Positions 7,635-17,453 are shown, counted from the stretch's first letter. The stretch is 64,000 bases of DNA from Hymenobacter taeanensis (GCF_013137895.1 NZ_CP053538.1:2511001-2575000), one strand, 5' to 3'. The notes: generated by a model not told the origin, from the sequence alone. Translations and numbers: made by a program.

Positions 7635-10070
7635 ATGAAAATATCCCTTGACTGGCTCCGTACGCTTATCCCCACCGACAAACCCGCCGAGGAAATCGGC
7701 AAGCTGCTAACTGGCTCCGGGCTGGAAGTAGAAGGGATTGAGGAGCTGGAGAGCGTGCCCGGTGGCCTCCGCGGCCTGGTGCTGGGAACCGTGCTCACCT
7801 GCGAAAAGCACCCCGACGCCGATAAGCTCAGCCTGACCACGGTAGATGTAGGCGACGCCGTACCCCGCCAGATTGTGTGCGGTGCTGCCAACGTGCGCGC
7901 CGGCCTCAAAGTAGTAGTGGCCCTGGAAGGAGCCGAGCTGCACCCCACCGAAGGGCAGCCCTTCAAAATCAAGAAGTCGAAAATTCGGGGGGCGGCTTCC
8001 GAAGGCATGATCTGCGCCGAGGACGAAATAGGCCTAGGTACCTCGCACGCCGGCATTATGGAGCTGGATACCGAGCTGCCCAACGGCACCCCCGCCGCTG
8101 AGTACTTCGGCCTGGGCTCTGATTCGGTATTCGAAATAGGCCTGACGCCCAACCGCGCCGATGCGGCCTCGCACTACGGCGTAGCCCGAGAGCTGCGCGC
8201 CCTGTTGCGCCAGCCCTGCCACCTGCCCGACATCAGCCAGTTCCACGCACCCGCTGAGGCGGCGCAGAACATCAGCGTAGAAATTGAGGATGCCGAGGCC
8301 AGCCCGCGCTACGCCGGCTTGCTGCTGGAGAACGTGCACGTAGGCCCCTCGCCGGAGTGGCTGCAGCGCCGCCTGCGCAGCATTGGCCTCTCGCCCATCA
8401 ACAACGTGGTGGACGTAACCAACTTCGTGCTGCACGAGCTAGGCCAGCCCCTGCACGCCTTCGACGCCGATCAAATTACCGGCGGGAAAATCCGGGTGAA
8501 GCGGGCCGAAGCTGGCGAGAAGTTCACGACGCTGGATGGCCTGGAGCGCACCCTGAAGCCTGAGGACTTGGTTATTGCCGATGCTAATGGCGCGCCTATG
8601 GCGCTGGCTGGCGTGTTCGGCGGCAAAACTTCCGGCGTGTCCGACCAAACCACGCGCATTTTCCTGGAAAGCGCTTACTTCCAGCCTGCCGCTGTGCGCA
8701 AGAGCGGGCAAGTGCACCAGCTTAAGACGGACGCTTCTTTCCGTTTTGAGCGCGGTACTGACCCGCATATGGTGCCGGTAGCCCTGAAGCGGGCCGCGCT
8801 GCTGTTGCAGGAAGTGGCCGGCGCCACTGTGGCCGCCCCCGTGGTAGATGTGTACCCCACCCACATTGGGCACATGCCGGTGCGCCTGCGTCTGCCCCGC
8901 GTAGAGAAGCTCGTAGGCCAGTTCATTGCGCCAGAGCGCATCCGTCAGATTCTGACTGACCTCGATATTCTGATTGCGGAAGAGCTGACGGATGAAGCCG
9001 GTCACGCCGAGTGGATTCTGTCGGTGCCGCCGCACAAGGTTGACGTGACCCGCGAGGCCGACGTAATTGAGGAAATTCTGCGCATCTACGGCTACAACCA
9101 TGTGGCCTTACGTCCCCACAACTCGGCCTCTTTCCTGGCCAAGTTCCCGAACCCTGATCCGGAAATCATCCGCCAGAACACCGCGCGCCTGCTGAGCGGG
9201 CAGGGCTTCTCCGAAATCATCACCAACTCCATCACCAACTCGCTCTATTTCCAGAAGGAAGGCGAAACGGACGAAACGCTGGTGCCGCTGCTGAACTTCA
9301 ACAGCGCCGACCTGAACGTGATGCGCCCCACTATGCTGCATAGTGGCCTAGAGGTAATCCGCTACAACGTGAACCGCCGCCAGCGCGACCTGAAGCTCTA
9401 CGAGTTCGGCAAAACCTACCACCGTCTCGCCGATGGTGCTTATCAGGAAAACAACAAGCTCGTCATCTACATCACCGGCAACTCCTACGCCGAAACCTGG
9501 CAGCAGAAGTCGGAGAAGGCTACCTACCACCAGCTGGCCGGGGCTGTGCAGCAAGTACTGGCCTCGCTGGGCTTCCCAAGCCCCACGTCGCAGCCGGTGC
9601 AGCACCCGTACCTGGCGGGCGGCCTCACGCTGCTGGCCCAGAATCAGCCGGTAGCCCAACTGGGCGCCGTATCCAACGCGGTGCTTAAGCGCCTCGATGT
9701 GTCGCAGCCGGTGTGGTACGCCGAGCTGGACTGGGATTGGCTGATGCGCAAGTACAAGAACACGCTGGTAGGCCGCGAGCTGCCCAAGTTTCCGGAAGTG
9801 CGCCGCGACTTGTCGCTGGTAGTCGATAAGACTGTCACCTTCGATCAGCTCCAGCAGATTGCTCGCCGCACCGAGAAGAAGCTCCTACAAAGCCTGAACG
9901 TATTCGACATATATGAGGGCGAAAACTTAGGCGCCGATAAGAAGTCGTACTCCGTCAGCTTCCTGCTCCAGGACCCCACCCAAACCCTCACCGACCAAGC
10001 TATTGATGGCGTCATGCAGCGCCTCATTCAACAGTTCGAGAAGCAAGCCGGCGCCCTGATTCGGAAGTAA
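7635..10070 (+). CDS. pheT: Phenylalanine-tRNA ligase beta subunit
   Basis: The 811-aa subunit partners PheS (not in the window) in charging tRNA-Phe. Domains run in the standard order: MKISLDWLRTLIP start, tRNA-binding OB fold (about 40-150: EKHPDADKLSLTTVDVG, IVCGAANV), B3/B4 editing region, B5 domain (VDVYPTHIG onward), the catalytic-like core (FPNPDPEIIRQNTARLLSGQ, MRPTMLHSGLEVIRYN) and a C-terminal FDX-ACB domain (FPEVRRDLSLVVDKTV). It is full length. The start at 7635 is fixed by homology and by the -7 box upstream. The coiled-coil gene, zapA and rny follow on the same strand. Confidence 0.97.
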   Translation: MKISLDWLRTLIPTDKPAEEIGKLLTGSGLEVEGIEELESVPGGLRGLVLGTVLTCEKHPDADKLSLTTVDVGDAVPRQIVCGAANVRAGLKVVVALEGAELHPTEGQPFKIKKSKIRGAASEGMICAEDEIGLGTSHAGIMELDTELPNGTPAAEYFGLGSDSVFEIGLTPNRADAASHYGVARELRALLRQPCHLPDISQFHAPAEAAQNISVEIEDAEASPRYAGLLLENVHVGPSPEWLQRRLRSIGLSPINNVVDVTNFVLHELGQPLHAFDADQITGGKIRVKRAEAGEKFTTLDGLERTLKPEDLVIADANGAPMALAGVFGGKTSGVSDQTTRIFLESAYFQPAAVRKSGQVHQLKTDASFRFERGTDPHMVPVALKRAALLLQEVAGATVAAPVVDVYPTHIGHMPVRLRLPRVEKLVGQFIAPERIRQILTDLDILIAEELTDEAGHAEWILSVPPHKVDVTREADVIEEILRIYGYNHVALRPHNSASFLAKFPNPDPEIIRQNTARLLSGQGFSEIITNSITNSLYFQKEGETDETLVPLLNFNSADLNVMRPTMLHSGLEVIRYNVNRRQRDLKLYEFGKTYHRLADGAYQENNKLVIYITGNSYAETWQQKSEKATYHQLAGAVQQVLASLGFPSPTSQPVQHPYLAGGLTLLAQNQPVAQLGAVSNAVLKRLDVSQPVWYAELDWDWLMRKYKNTLVGRELPKFPEVRRDLSLVVDKTVTFDQLQQIARRTEKKLLQSLNVFDIYEGENLGADKKSYSVSFLLQDPTQTLTDQAIDGVMQRLIQQFEKQAGALIRK

Positions 10071-10196
10071 CAATTTCCTAGGCCACTTGAACACTCTCTT
10101 TGGGTTCGGCGTTTTCCTGCGGGAGCCGCCAGACCCAGGGAGAGTGTTTGTGCGGTTGAGGTTTGTTACCTTCACCAAAAAATATTCTCTCTGCCT

Positions 10197-10493
10197 ATGG
10201 CCTCCTCTAAGCAGCTAGCCCAACTCGACCGCCTGGAGCGGCAGGTGACCACCTTAGTGGCTGCCTATCAGCAGTTGCGCGAGGAGCTAGCCGATGCCCA
10301 GACCACGATTCAGCACTTACGGGCCGATGTGCGCGACCGGGAGCGGCAGTTGAAGGATTTCCAGAATCAGGAGAATATTGTTAAACTTGTCAATACCATA
10401 GCAGGAGAACCTGCCAACGCCAACGAGCTGAAACTTCGCCTTAACGAATACATCCGCGAAATAGATAAGTGCCTTGCCTATTTGAGGGAGTAA
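10197..10493 (+). CDS. Small coiled-coil protein upstream of zapA
   Basis: This 98-aa protein has heptad-rich residues from about 5 to 60 (LDRLERQVTTLVAAYQQLRE and on) and ends in a short helical segment, LNEYIREIDKCLAYL. A gene of this size and type commonly precedes zapA in Bacteroidota, and a ZapB-like role in Z-ring assembly is plausible from position and coiled-coil nature, but not shown. It is separated from pheT by 126 bases holding a possible promoter (TTGAGG...TACCTTCA), and zapA follows after 32 bases. Confidence 0.8.
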   Translation: MASSKQLAQLDRLERQVTTLVAAYQQLREELADAQTTIQHLRADVRDRERQLKDFQNQENIVKLVNTIAGEPANANELKLRLNEYIREIDKCLAYLRE

Positions 10494-10525
10494 CCCACCA
10501 AACCCACCGCGCCCTATAAGTACTG

Positions 10526-10816
10526 ATGTCTGATCTGTCCATTAAAATCCGCGTTGCTGATCGGGATTACCCCATGCGGGTAAGCCCCCAGGACGAGGAA
10601 CGCCTGCGCATGGCGGGCCGCCTGCTAAATGAGCGGCTGAAGGAATTTCGGGACCAGTACGGCATTCAGGACAAGCAGGATCTGCTGGCCATGATTGCCC
10701 TATCTACAATGGCTGACCGCCTGAAGGTCAGTAAGGAAAAGGACGGGACCGATGCGGCCCTGACCGAGCGCCTCGCGCGCCTGGACGAGCTGCTGTCGGG
10801 AGTGGTGCTGGTCTGA
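10526..10816 (+). CDS. zapA: Cell division protein ZapA
   Basis: ZapA binds FtsZ and bundles filaments at midcell. The 96-aa protein has the family pattern: beta-hairpin start LSIKIRVADRDYPMRVSPQDEERLR, then the long helix (AGRLLNERLKEFRDQYGIQDKQDLLAMIALSTMADRL) that forms the tetramer coiled coil. The length is normal. It is probably co-transcribed with the 98-aa coiled-coil gene. Confidence 0.9.
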   Translation: MSDLSIKIRVADRDYPMRVSPQDEERLRMAGRLLNERLKEFRDQYGIQDKQDLLAMIALSTMADRLKVSKEKDGTDAALTERLARLDELLSGVVLV

Positions 10817-10942
10817 CCCCAACCTGGTCAGGGCCGGCGCGAAGAGTGAGCCCGAAGCGGGGCAGGGCAATCGGCTCTGCCGGCCGCGCGGGCGTTGGCT
10901 GTGCATTCTGCTGTGGGTTCACCTTTCCAAAAACCATAGTTC
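10817..10942 (+). ncRNA. Structured intergenic region, possibly 6S RNA
   Basis: The 126 bases between zapA and rny can fold into one long, interrupted rod. GGCCGGC (10832-10838) pairs with GCCGGCC (10879-10885), AGAG...GCC (10843-10852) with GGCTCT (10873-10878), and AACCT near the zapA end with GGGTT near 10915. A 6S RNA between zapA and a downstream gene is a known arrangement in other bacteria, and I recall 6S annotations at this site in Bacteroidota. I cannot run a covariance search, so the identity is tentative. Confidence 0.4.
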
Positions 10943-12640
10943 ATGTCCACCTCTGTTTATATTGCTCTTGCTGCTGTGCTGGCCCTTGTGGTCGGCATCG
11001 TGGTGGGGCGCCTGCTGGCCGGAAAGGCCCGGCAGGACCACGAAGCCGACGCCAAAGCCCGGGCCCAGCAGATTCTGCAGGATGCCGAAGTACAGGCTAC
11101 CCGTACCCGCGACGAGCGGATTCAGCAATCGAAGGATAAATTCCGCAACCTAAAGCAGGAGTTTGAGCAAGAGAGCCGCCGCCAGAAGCAGGCCCTGGAG
11201 CAGGAACTGACCGACCGCCGCGCCGCCGTAGTAGAGCAGGAGCAAAGCATCAAGCAGCTTACCCTCACTACCCAAAAGCAGCTGGAGCAGATTCAGCGCA
11301 AGGAGAAGGACCTCGAAGCCACCCGCGAGCGAATTGAAGCGCAGGCTCAGCAGCAACGCGAAAAGCTGGAAGCGCAGGAAGAAAAGCGCCGCACCGTACT
11401 CGAAAACCAACTGGCCAAGCTAGAGCAGCGCGAGCAGGAAGTAGAGCAGGAATTGGAAGAGCGCACCCAGGACCTGAAAGCCAAGCGGGAGCAGGTATTA
11501 CAGCAGCTTGAAGCCATTTCGGGCTTAACGGCCGCTGAAGCCCGTGAGCAATTAGTGGAGTCGCTCAAGAATGAGGCCCAGATTCAGGCTTCATCCTACA
11601 TCAAAGATGTAGTAGCCCAAGCTAAACTCACTGCTACTAAAGACGCTAAAAAAGTAGTGCTGGAAACCATTCAGCGCACGGCCGCCGAGCACGCCATTGA
11701 AAACTGCGTCTCGGTATTTAACATCGAATCTGACGACGTTAAGGGCAAGATTATTGGCCGCGAGGGCCGCAACATCCGGGCGCTGGAAGCCGCAACCGGC
11801 GTTGAAATCATTGTGGATGACACGCCCGAAGCTATCATCATCTCGGGCTTCGACCCGGTGCGCCGCGAGGTGGCCCGCCTAAGCCTACACTTATTGGTGA
11901 AGGACGGCCGTATTCACCCCGCCCGCATCGAGGAGATTGTGGCCAAAACCCGCAAGAACATCGACGAGGAAATTGTGGAAATCGGAGAGAAGACCATCAT
12001 CGACCTCGGTATTCATGGCTTGCACCCCGAGCTGATCAAAATGGTGGGTCGGATGCGTTTCCGCTCCTCGTATGGCCAGAACTTGCTGCAACACTCGCGC
12101 GAAGTAGCTAACCTCTGCGCCACTATGGCCGCCGAGCTAGGCCTCAACGTGAAGCACGCCAAGCGCGCCGGCCTCCTCCACGACATCGGCAAGGTAAGCA
12201 CCGAAGAGCCTGAGCTGCCCCACGCCATCCTAGGCATGGAGATGGCCAAGAAGTACAAGGAGCACCCCGACGTGGTAAACGCCATCGGTGCCCACCACGA
12301 CGAAATCGAGATGACGGCCATGATTTCGCCGCTGGTGCAGGCCTGCGACGCCATTTCCGGCTCTAGGCCAGGTGCCCGCCGCGAGATGATGGAAAGCTAC
12401 ATCAAGCGCCTGAAGCAGTTGGAAGAAACCGCTAACGGCTTTAAAGGTGTAAATCAGTGCTTCGCCATTCAGGCCGGCCGCGAGCTGCGCGTAATGGTAG
12501 ACGCCGAGAACGTTACTGACGAGCGCGCTGCCGAGCTGAGCTACGAGATTTCGCAGAAGATCGAGAAGGAAATGCAGTACCCCGGCCAAATCAAAATCAC
12601 GGTTATTCGGGAGATGCGCGCCGTGGCCTACGCCAAGTAA
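10943..12640 (+). CDS. rny: Ribonuclease Y
   Basis: RNase Y is a membrane-anchored endoribonuclease that starts mRNA decay. The 565-aa protein has an N-terminal membrane segment ([20 protein letters not shown]), a long charged coiled coil (about 30-220), a KH domain with [15 protein letters not shown] near residue 270, and an HD domain with [20 protein letters not shown] and GAHHDE (catalytic His-Asp pair intact). The length is slightly above the usual 520 aa because of the coiled coil. A strong terminator follows. Confidence 0.96.
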   Translation: MSTSVYIALAAVLALVVGIVVGRLLAGKARQDHEADAKARAQQILQDAEVQATRTRDERIQQSKDKFRNLKQEFEQESRRQKQALEQELTDRRAAVVEQEQSIKQLTLTTQKQLEQIQRKEKDLEATRERIEAQAQQQREKLEAQEEKRRTVLENQLAKLEQREQEVEQELEERTQDLKAKREQVLQQLEAISGLTAAEAREQLVESLKNEAQIQASSYIKDVVAQAKLTATKDAKKVVLETIQRTAAEHAIENCVSVFNIESDDVKGKIIGREGRNIRALEAATGVEIIVDDTPEAIIISGFDPVRREVARLSLHLLVKDGRIHPARIEEIVAKTRKNIDEEIVEIGEKTIIDLGIHGLHPELIKMVGRMRFRSSYGQNLLQHSREVANLCATMAAELGLNVKHAKRAGLLHDIGKVSTEEPELPHAILGMEMAKKYKEHPDVVNAIGAHHDEIEMTAMISPLVQACDAISGSRPGARREMMESYIKRLKQLEETANGFKGVNQCFAIQAGRELRVMVDAENVTDERAAELSYEISQKIEKEMQYPGQIKITVIREMRAVAYAK

Positions 12641-12660
12641 CCAGCGCAGTTTAAAAGGAT

Positions 12661-12698
12661 AAAGGCCCGTTGCACAGCACTGTGCAACGGGCCTTTTG
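12661..12698 (+). terminator. Rho-independent terminator after rny
   Basis: AAAGGCCCGTTGCACAG pairs with CTGTGCAACGGGCCTTTT across a four-base loop, 20 bases after the rny stop and followed by T residues. Confidence 0.9.
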
Positions 12699-12775
12699 CT
12701 ATATGCAACGTTTATACTGGTAGTTCGCTCTACCTACTATCAACCAGAGTTCTGACTGACCTTTTACAATATTCT

Positions 12776-13531
12776 ATGCGGCAACCTATACGCTTACAAA
12801 CCAGCTCATGCGTCCTGCTCCTCTGGCTGTTAGCCAGTTGTTCAGTGTATGTGCCTCTGCAGCCGTCCGCCCCGCTCGTTCGCCACAAGGGTGAAGCAGA
12901 AGTAGTAGCCAGCACGTATATAAATGGGCGCCTAGAAGCATCAGCCAGCTATTCACCCGTGAAGCAGTTGGTGGTGCGAGCGGCCGGGGGGCTACGCGGT
13001 GGCGGTGGCGACTCTGCTTATTTTAGAAATCGGCAGATGGAGCTGGGAGTAGGTACCTACCGATACCTGAACGACGAGTGGTTGATAGGTGGTTTAGCGG
13101 GCGTTGGCTTTGGCCAGAGTAGTCGCCGGTTTTATCGTGGGTTTGAGTCGCCAGGAGTAGGTTCTGATGGTATATATGAGTATGCGGCCCGCTACCACAA
13201 GCTGTACGCTGACCTGTACGCTGCTAATGATGATGGCCGGGTGACGTATGGCGGAGCATTTCGCTTGTCGCAAGTCAGGTTTGCTTCACTCACGGAAAAA
13301 GGGCAGCCCATACCGCTGCGGTACATGACCCGCGTAGAGCCGATGTTCTTTATGCGCATTAGCGGGAGAAATACCTTTCGCTGGTTACAACTGCAACTGG
13401 CAAGTAGCGTTTCCTTTTCGCCAGACGAGGAAAAACATACCTCCCCCAACATCCGCATCAGCGATACAAAAGAGGGGCGGCTATATACCTCCCTTGGGCT
13501 GGTAATCTACCCGCACTTCTTCAAAGAATAA
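12776..13531 (+). CDS. Putative outer-membrane beta-barrel-like lipoprotein
   Basis: The 251-aa protein has a lipoprotein signal ending LLLWLLASCS (Cys about 23) and then alternating beta-strand-like segments with Gly/Tyr-rich turns (AAGGLRGGGGDSAYF, ELGVGTYRYLNDEWLIGGLAGVGFG), as in small outer-membrane barrels. Function unknown. It has the same general architecture as the gene at 15085-15822 (SCS/ACS lipobox, VPLQPSAPLV or PPPQVPLLTQ start, barrel-like strands), so the two may be distant paralogues. Confidence 0.72.
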   Translation: MRQPIRLQTSSCVLLLWLLASCSVYVPLQPSAPLVRHKGEAEVVASTYINGRLEASASYSPVKQLVVRAAGGLRGGGGDSAYFRNRQMELGVGTYRYLNDEWLIGGLAGVGFGQSSRRFYRGFESPGVGSDGIYEYAARYHKLYADLYAANDDGRVTYGGAFRLSQVRFASLTEKGQPIPLRYMTRVEPMFFMRISGRNTFRWLQLQLASSVSFSPDEEKHTSPNIRISDTKEGRLYTSLGLVIYPHFFKE

Positions 13532-13542
13532 GATATGGGTGG

Positions 13543-14937
13543 CTAGCCTGCCTTTTCCAGCTTCGCAAACAGGTTGTTCAAGGATTCAGCCCACGTAGGA
13601 TGCGCAAATACCATATTTTGCAGCTGGTCGCAGGTGATTTTACCGGTCATGGCTAGCTGAATCATCGACATGATTTCGCCGCCCTGCTCCGAGAAGATAG
13701 TGGCCCCGATAATGTGGTTGTGGGCATCTACCAGCACTTTCATGAAGCCCTCCGTATGGCCTGTTTCGCGGGCCCGGCCCACATACTGTACCGGCATGGT
13801 AGCCACGCGGTAGTCTAGTTTTTGCTCCTGAGCCTGCTTCTCCGATAGGCCTATGCGGCCCAGTTGCGGTTGGGTAAACACCACGTAGGGCAGGGGGCGG
13901 TCTTTGGCGGAGCGACGCTTGCGGTGGATGATGTTGTCGCGCACAACGCGGTAATCGTCGTAGCTGAGGTGGGTGAACTGGGGGCCGGGGTGCACGTCAC
14001 CGAGAGCATACACGCCGCGCACGTTGGTTTGCAGGCGTTCATTCACCAGAATGTAGCCTTTCTCATTGATCTCAATACCGGCAGCCTCCAAGCCTAAATC
14101 ATAGGTGTTAGGCTTGCGGCCCACGGCCACCAACAGATGGGAACCACGGAGGCGCCGCTCACCATCTGAGGTGTGGGCCGTGAGGGTGTAGGTGCCTGCT
14201 TCATTGCGGGAAACTCGCTTTACCTCCGCTCCCAGCACAAACTCTACCCCATCGGCGCCAAGCTGTTCCTGCATGGCTTCGCACACGTCGTCATCTTCGC
14301 GCTCAAGTAGCTGGGTAGCATGCTCAATGATGGTAACGCGGCTACCAAAGCGCCGGAACATCTGCCCGAACTCAAGCCCAATGTAGCCGCCGCCCAGAAT
14401 GAGCAGGTGCTCCGGTAGCTCCTGTAAATCCAGAATGCTCTTGTTGGTCAGGAAGTGATTGTCTGTCAAACCTTCAATGGGCGGAATGGCCGATTCGGTA
14501 CCCGTATTAATAAAAATCAGCGGGGCCTTCAGGTCGTGCGTTTGGCCATCAGGAGCCGTTACGCGCACTGATTTAGGACCAGTAAAAACGGCGTGGCCGT
14601 GCAGCAACGTAATACCAGAGTGCTCCTTCGTGAGGTTTTTGCGGATACCATCGCGCATTTCCTGGATGATAGTGTCTTTGCGCGCTATAATGGCTTTAAA
14701 ATCAACTGTAGGCGAGCTGCTGTGCACCCCATACTCTTGGGCCGTGGCTACCTGGTACACCCGCTCGGCCGAAGCCAGCATAGCTTTTACGGGTGAGCAG
14801 CCGTAGTTGATGCAAGAGCCTCCTAGCAAGTATTTCTCTACTATGGCTACTTTGCGCCCGGCTTTGGCCAAGGCGGTGGCAAGAGGATTTCCGGCCTGAC
14901 CGGAGCCAATAATCAGGGCGTCGTAAGAAGTAGGCAT
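13543..14937 (-). CDS. FAD-dependent pyridine nucleotide-disulfide reductase (Lpd/MerA-like)
   Basis: The 464-aa flavoprotein has the FAD motif LIIGSGQAGNPLA at its N-terminus and a redox-active disulfide in GGSCINYGCSPVKAM (about residues 39-53). An NAD(P) motif ILGGGYIGLEFGQ lies near 177, the second FAD motif is VYALGDVHPGPQF, and the dimerisation domain ends with FAHPTWAESLNNLF, the His-Pro-Thr being the usual catalytic acid region. GGSC and GCSPVK replace the commoner GGTC and GCIPSK, as in MerA-like subfamily members. No 2-oxo-acid dehydrogenase or mer genes are adjacent, so the substrate is open. Confidence 0.88.
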   Translation of the reverse strand: MPTSYDALIIGSGQAGNPLATALAKAGRKVAIVEKYLLGGSCINYGCSPVKAMLASAERVYQVATAQEYGVHSSSPTVDFKAIIARKDTIIQEMRDGIRKNLTKEHSGITLLHGHAVFTGPKSVRVTAPDGQTHDLKAPLIFINTGTESAIPPIEGLTDNHFLTNKSILDLQELPEHLLILGGGYIGLEFGQMFRRFGSRVTIIEHATQLLEREDDDVCEAMQEQLGADGVEFVLGAEVKRVSRNEAGTYTLTAHTSDGERRLRGSHLLVAVGRKPNTYDLGLEAAGIEINEKGYILVNERLQTNVRGVYALGDVHPGPQFTHLSYDDYRVVRDNIIHRKRRSAKDRPLPYVVFTQPQLGRIGLSEKQAQEQKLDYRVATMPVQYVGRARETGHTEGFMKVLVDAHNHIIGATIFSEQGGEIMSMIQLAMTGKITCDQLQNMVFAHPTWAESLNNLFAKLEKAG

Positions 14938-15084
14938 AAAAAGCAGAACTTAAGGCTTTTGAGTTGTCGTGCTGGTGTGCAGAAGCTGGACAGATACTGA
15001 CTATACGGCCTCGCCGTTCTGATGACTATACAACGAAACCACACTCTTGCCGTTCTGCCCCTGATTACCGCTGTTTCCCTACCT

Positions 15085-15822
15085 ATGCTTGCTTCGCGTT
15101 ACTTACGCCTGTTTCTTCTACTTGTGCTGCCGTGCCTGAGCGCCTGCTCCTCTTTGTACTTTCCGCCGCCGCCCCAGGTACCGTTGCTTACTCAGCAGGG
15201 TGAGTGGAGTGGTAGCCTGCAAACTAACTTCAGCCAGAACACCAGCCTGCAAGGGGCCTACGCGGCTACCAACCACCTAGGGGTAATGGGGTCAGCTTCG
15301 TTCCTGCACACCGATAAAAAGAAGCGCGCCGAAGACCATGATTTTGGCGAGGTAGGCCTGGGCTACTACACCCGCATCCGCGATACGCGGGTACTGGAGT
15401 TCTACGGTGGCGTGGGTGTGGGTAAGACTCGGCGCATCGAGCGCACCCCTGCTGAAGGAGTTACGCGCACATTGGAGGGAAACCTCACTAAATATTTCCT
15501 GCAGGCCAACTACACTTCTAAAGAGCACAAGAGCTTCCATGTGCTGGGCCGCGACTGGCCTATTAACTATGGTACCGCCTTGCGCATCAGCTACATGCAG
15601 CTTGATAACTTCCGGCTCGATGGTTTAGCGCACGCTCCCGAAGACAACGTTTTCCTCGAACCTATTACCTACACACGTATTCAATTGGTAGGGCCGGTGC
15701 AGTTCCAGCTCATCAGCGGGAGCAACTTTGGGTTGCGCCACCGCAAGTACCTGAAGGCGGCTAACTCGGTGTTTCAGTTTGGGGTAGTGGTGAACGTAGG
15801 TGGGCAGGAAGGCAAGAAGTAG
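15085..15822 (+). CDS. Putative outer-membrane beta-barrel-like lipoprotein
   Basis: The start at 15085 gives a short lipoprotein signal (MLASRYLRLFLLLVLPCLSACSS). A longer in-frame start at 15022 would put 21 residues before it. The mature 225 residues are rich in alternating strands and aromatic residues (GSLQTNFSQNTSLQGAYAAT, GEVGLGYYTRIRDTRVLEFYG) and close with FQFGVVVNVGG, typical of small outer-membrane barrels. Function unknown. Its stop touches the end of the convergent frameshifted gene, with no space for a terminator. Confidence 0.7.
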   Translation: MLASRYLRLFLLLVLPCLSACSSLYFPPPPQVPLLTQQGEWSGSLQTNFSQNTSLQGAYAATNHLGVMGSASFLHTDKKKRAEDHDFGEVGLGYYTRIRDTRVLEFYGGVGVGKTRRIERTPAEGVTRTLEGNLTKYFLQANYTSKEHKSFHVLGRDWPINYGTALRISYMQLDNFRLDGLAHAPEDNVFLEPITYTRIQLVGPVQFQLISGSNFGLRHRKYLKAANSVFQFGVVVNVGGQEGKK

Positions 15823-16271
15823 TTACTCAAACACTGCCTCAAGCAACACCACCGACTGGCCTACGCGGCTGCGCCGCCACACTTGCGTAACCGCATCGCG
15901 GTACCAGCTTTCAGCAGCAGTAGGATCGGGTTTGGTGCCTTTCAGCTTCGGGAAGGCCGTTGCCGGTGCAACTCTCCCGGGCGTTTCTGGCTGGCTCCGG
16001 CGCCTGATTTCGTAGCGGGGTGCCTCCGGGGCGTTTCTTGGGCAGCAGTACCTGGGCTCACAATGTGGCTGGAATTAAGGTCTTCTACTCCCGATGCAAC
16101 CACTAGCCGGCTGCCCGTGCTACTAACAGCTACATTGGGGAGAGCTACAATACGCGCTGTGCTGTCCAGGAGCTGCTGGCACTGGCCTACGCGAGCTAGC
16201 AGGAGCAGGATAGAAAACAAAAGAAGAGCCTGTAAGCCGAGCCGCAACTTACTCTTTGGGTTTGCTCTCAA
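15823..16271 (-). pseudogene. Small secreted protein gene broken by a -1 frameshift
   Basis: The frame from 16271 encodes a signal peptide (LGLQALLLFSILLLLARVG) and then QQLLDSTARIVALPNVAVSS...SHIVSPGTAAQE. After an AAA run (plus-strand TTT at 16034-16036) the coding character moves to another frame. That frame continues as NAPEAPRYEIRRRSQPETPG...ESWYRDAVTQVWRRSRVGQS to a stop at 15823. Adding one A in this run would join both halves into about 149 aa. The start overlaps the end of the upstream lipoprotein gene (16249-17388), so the two form an operon. It is a recent mutation, a sequencing homopolymer error or, less likely, programmed frameshifting. Function unknown. Confidence 0.65.
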
Positions 16272-17388
16272 AGAAGGTCTTGAGGGGCCGCTTAAATAAC
16301 CCGTTGGTAGTGCCCAGGTATACCGTATCGCCCAGCTGAACCAGATCAGTGAAATCGGCTTGGTTTAATCCGTCACTCTTCAACTCACGCACCCGATAGG
16401 TAGCGCCTTGCCAGCGAAGAGTGTACAAGACGTTATTAGGCGCTCCATGTGAAACGCCTACTATACTATCCCCGACGGGGTAAAAAGTACTAACACGAAA
16501 AAAATTAGGTAGTCCTGTACTACGTTGCCAGGTTTCCCCATCATCCGTTGAGGTCAAAAGGCTGTACTGGTTATCACCCTGTATGGCATAGAGAGTGCTA
16601 CGGTCTTTGTAATAAGCGGTGGTAAAGATTTGTGGAGAACTGAACACCCGCCTTACTGTCCCGTTTTCGCGAATTTTGTAGATACCGTCATTCGCATTAG
16701 AAACCAGGAAATAGTCATCGATAGCTGAAATTGTATAGAAGGCGCTGGCATTATCAAGCGGTATAGAAACTGTGCGCGATGTGACGTCGACGGCGCCCCG
16801 GGTTAGGGTCGGTAACGTGAGCTTGCTGAGAACAAAATGCAGGGCTCTATCTGCAGGAGCAGTAGTGTAGCCAACCAACGAGTAATTGTTGCTGCTAATG
16901 GCTCCGAAAGCAGCATAGGGACTATAACGGTTGTTGACGAATTTATCCGCCGATTTATCGACTCGTCGCAAACGAATCTCTGATATTTGGTTGGAAAGTG
17001 GCGGGTTCGCAGTAGTGTATACCTGCAAAACAGAGTCGCCTACCTGTGCCGGCTTCAAAAATAAGCTGGCGTTCATGGGTAAGCGATTTTGGATGTCGTA
17101 AGGCAGCGGATCAGATGAATACGACTTAATCTGAAAGTAGCCCTGATCAGGTGGCCTAGGAACGTTTGCCAGCGGTGTAACATGGCCAAAAATGCCTGGC
17201 TGCTGCAAGAAAAGCGTCTTCTTGTCCGTAGTAAGCTGGATGATAATCTTTTGGCTACCGGTGAGCTGTTTCACCTCCGCCCAGCTGTACACTGGCTCTT
17301 GAATCACAAGTTTCTCAACCTCCTTGGTACAGGCCGTACCGCCCGTTAGTCCGATGATAGCGAGGAGAATTTTAGTAGTAGTGTGCAT
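16249..17388 (-). CDS. Putative lipoprotein with beta-propeller-like sequence
   Basis: The ATG at 17388 gives MHTTTKILLAIIGLTGGTAC, a lipobox with Cys20; an upstream reading from 17427 adds 13 residues without improving the signal. The 379-aa protein has repeated strand-rich segments ending in propeller-like blades (FLVSNANDGIYKIRENGTVR, TSTDDGETWQRSTGLPNFF, LGDTVYLGTTNGLFKRPLK), the phrases of sialidase/photosystem-stability type repeats. No catalytic motif is visible. Codon use is less GC-rich than its neighbours. The downstream frameshifted gene starts within its last codons, indicating translational coupling. Confidence 0.75.
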   Translation of the reverse strand: MHTTTKILLAIIGLTGGTACTKEVEKLVIQEPVYSWAEVKQLTGSQKIIIQLTTDKKTLFLQQPGIFGHVTPLANVPRPPDQGYFQIKSYSSDPLPYDIQNRLPMNASLFLKPAQVGDSVLQVYTTANPPLSNQISEIRLRRVDKSADKFVNNRYSPYAAFGAISSNNYSLVGYTTAPADRALHFVLSKLTLPTLTRGAVDVTSRTVSIPLDNASAFYTISAIDDYFLVSNANDGIYKIRENGTVRRVFSSPQIFTTAYYKDRSTLYAIQGDNQYSLLTSTDDGETWQRSTGLPNFFRVSTFYPVGDSIVGVSHGAPNNVLYTLRWQGATYRVRELKSDGLNQADFTDLVQLGDTVYLGTTNGLFKRPLKTFFESKPKE

Positions 17389-17453
17389 AAAACCAGGAGA
17401 ATAGTGAGATAGGTAACAAAAGACCAAATATGGTTCGTAACTGCCTTAAAGAT

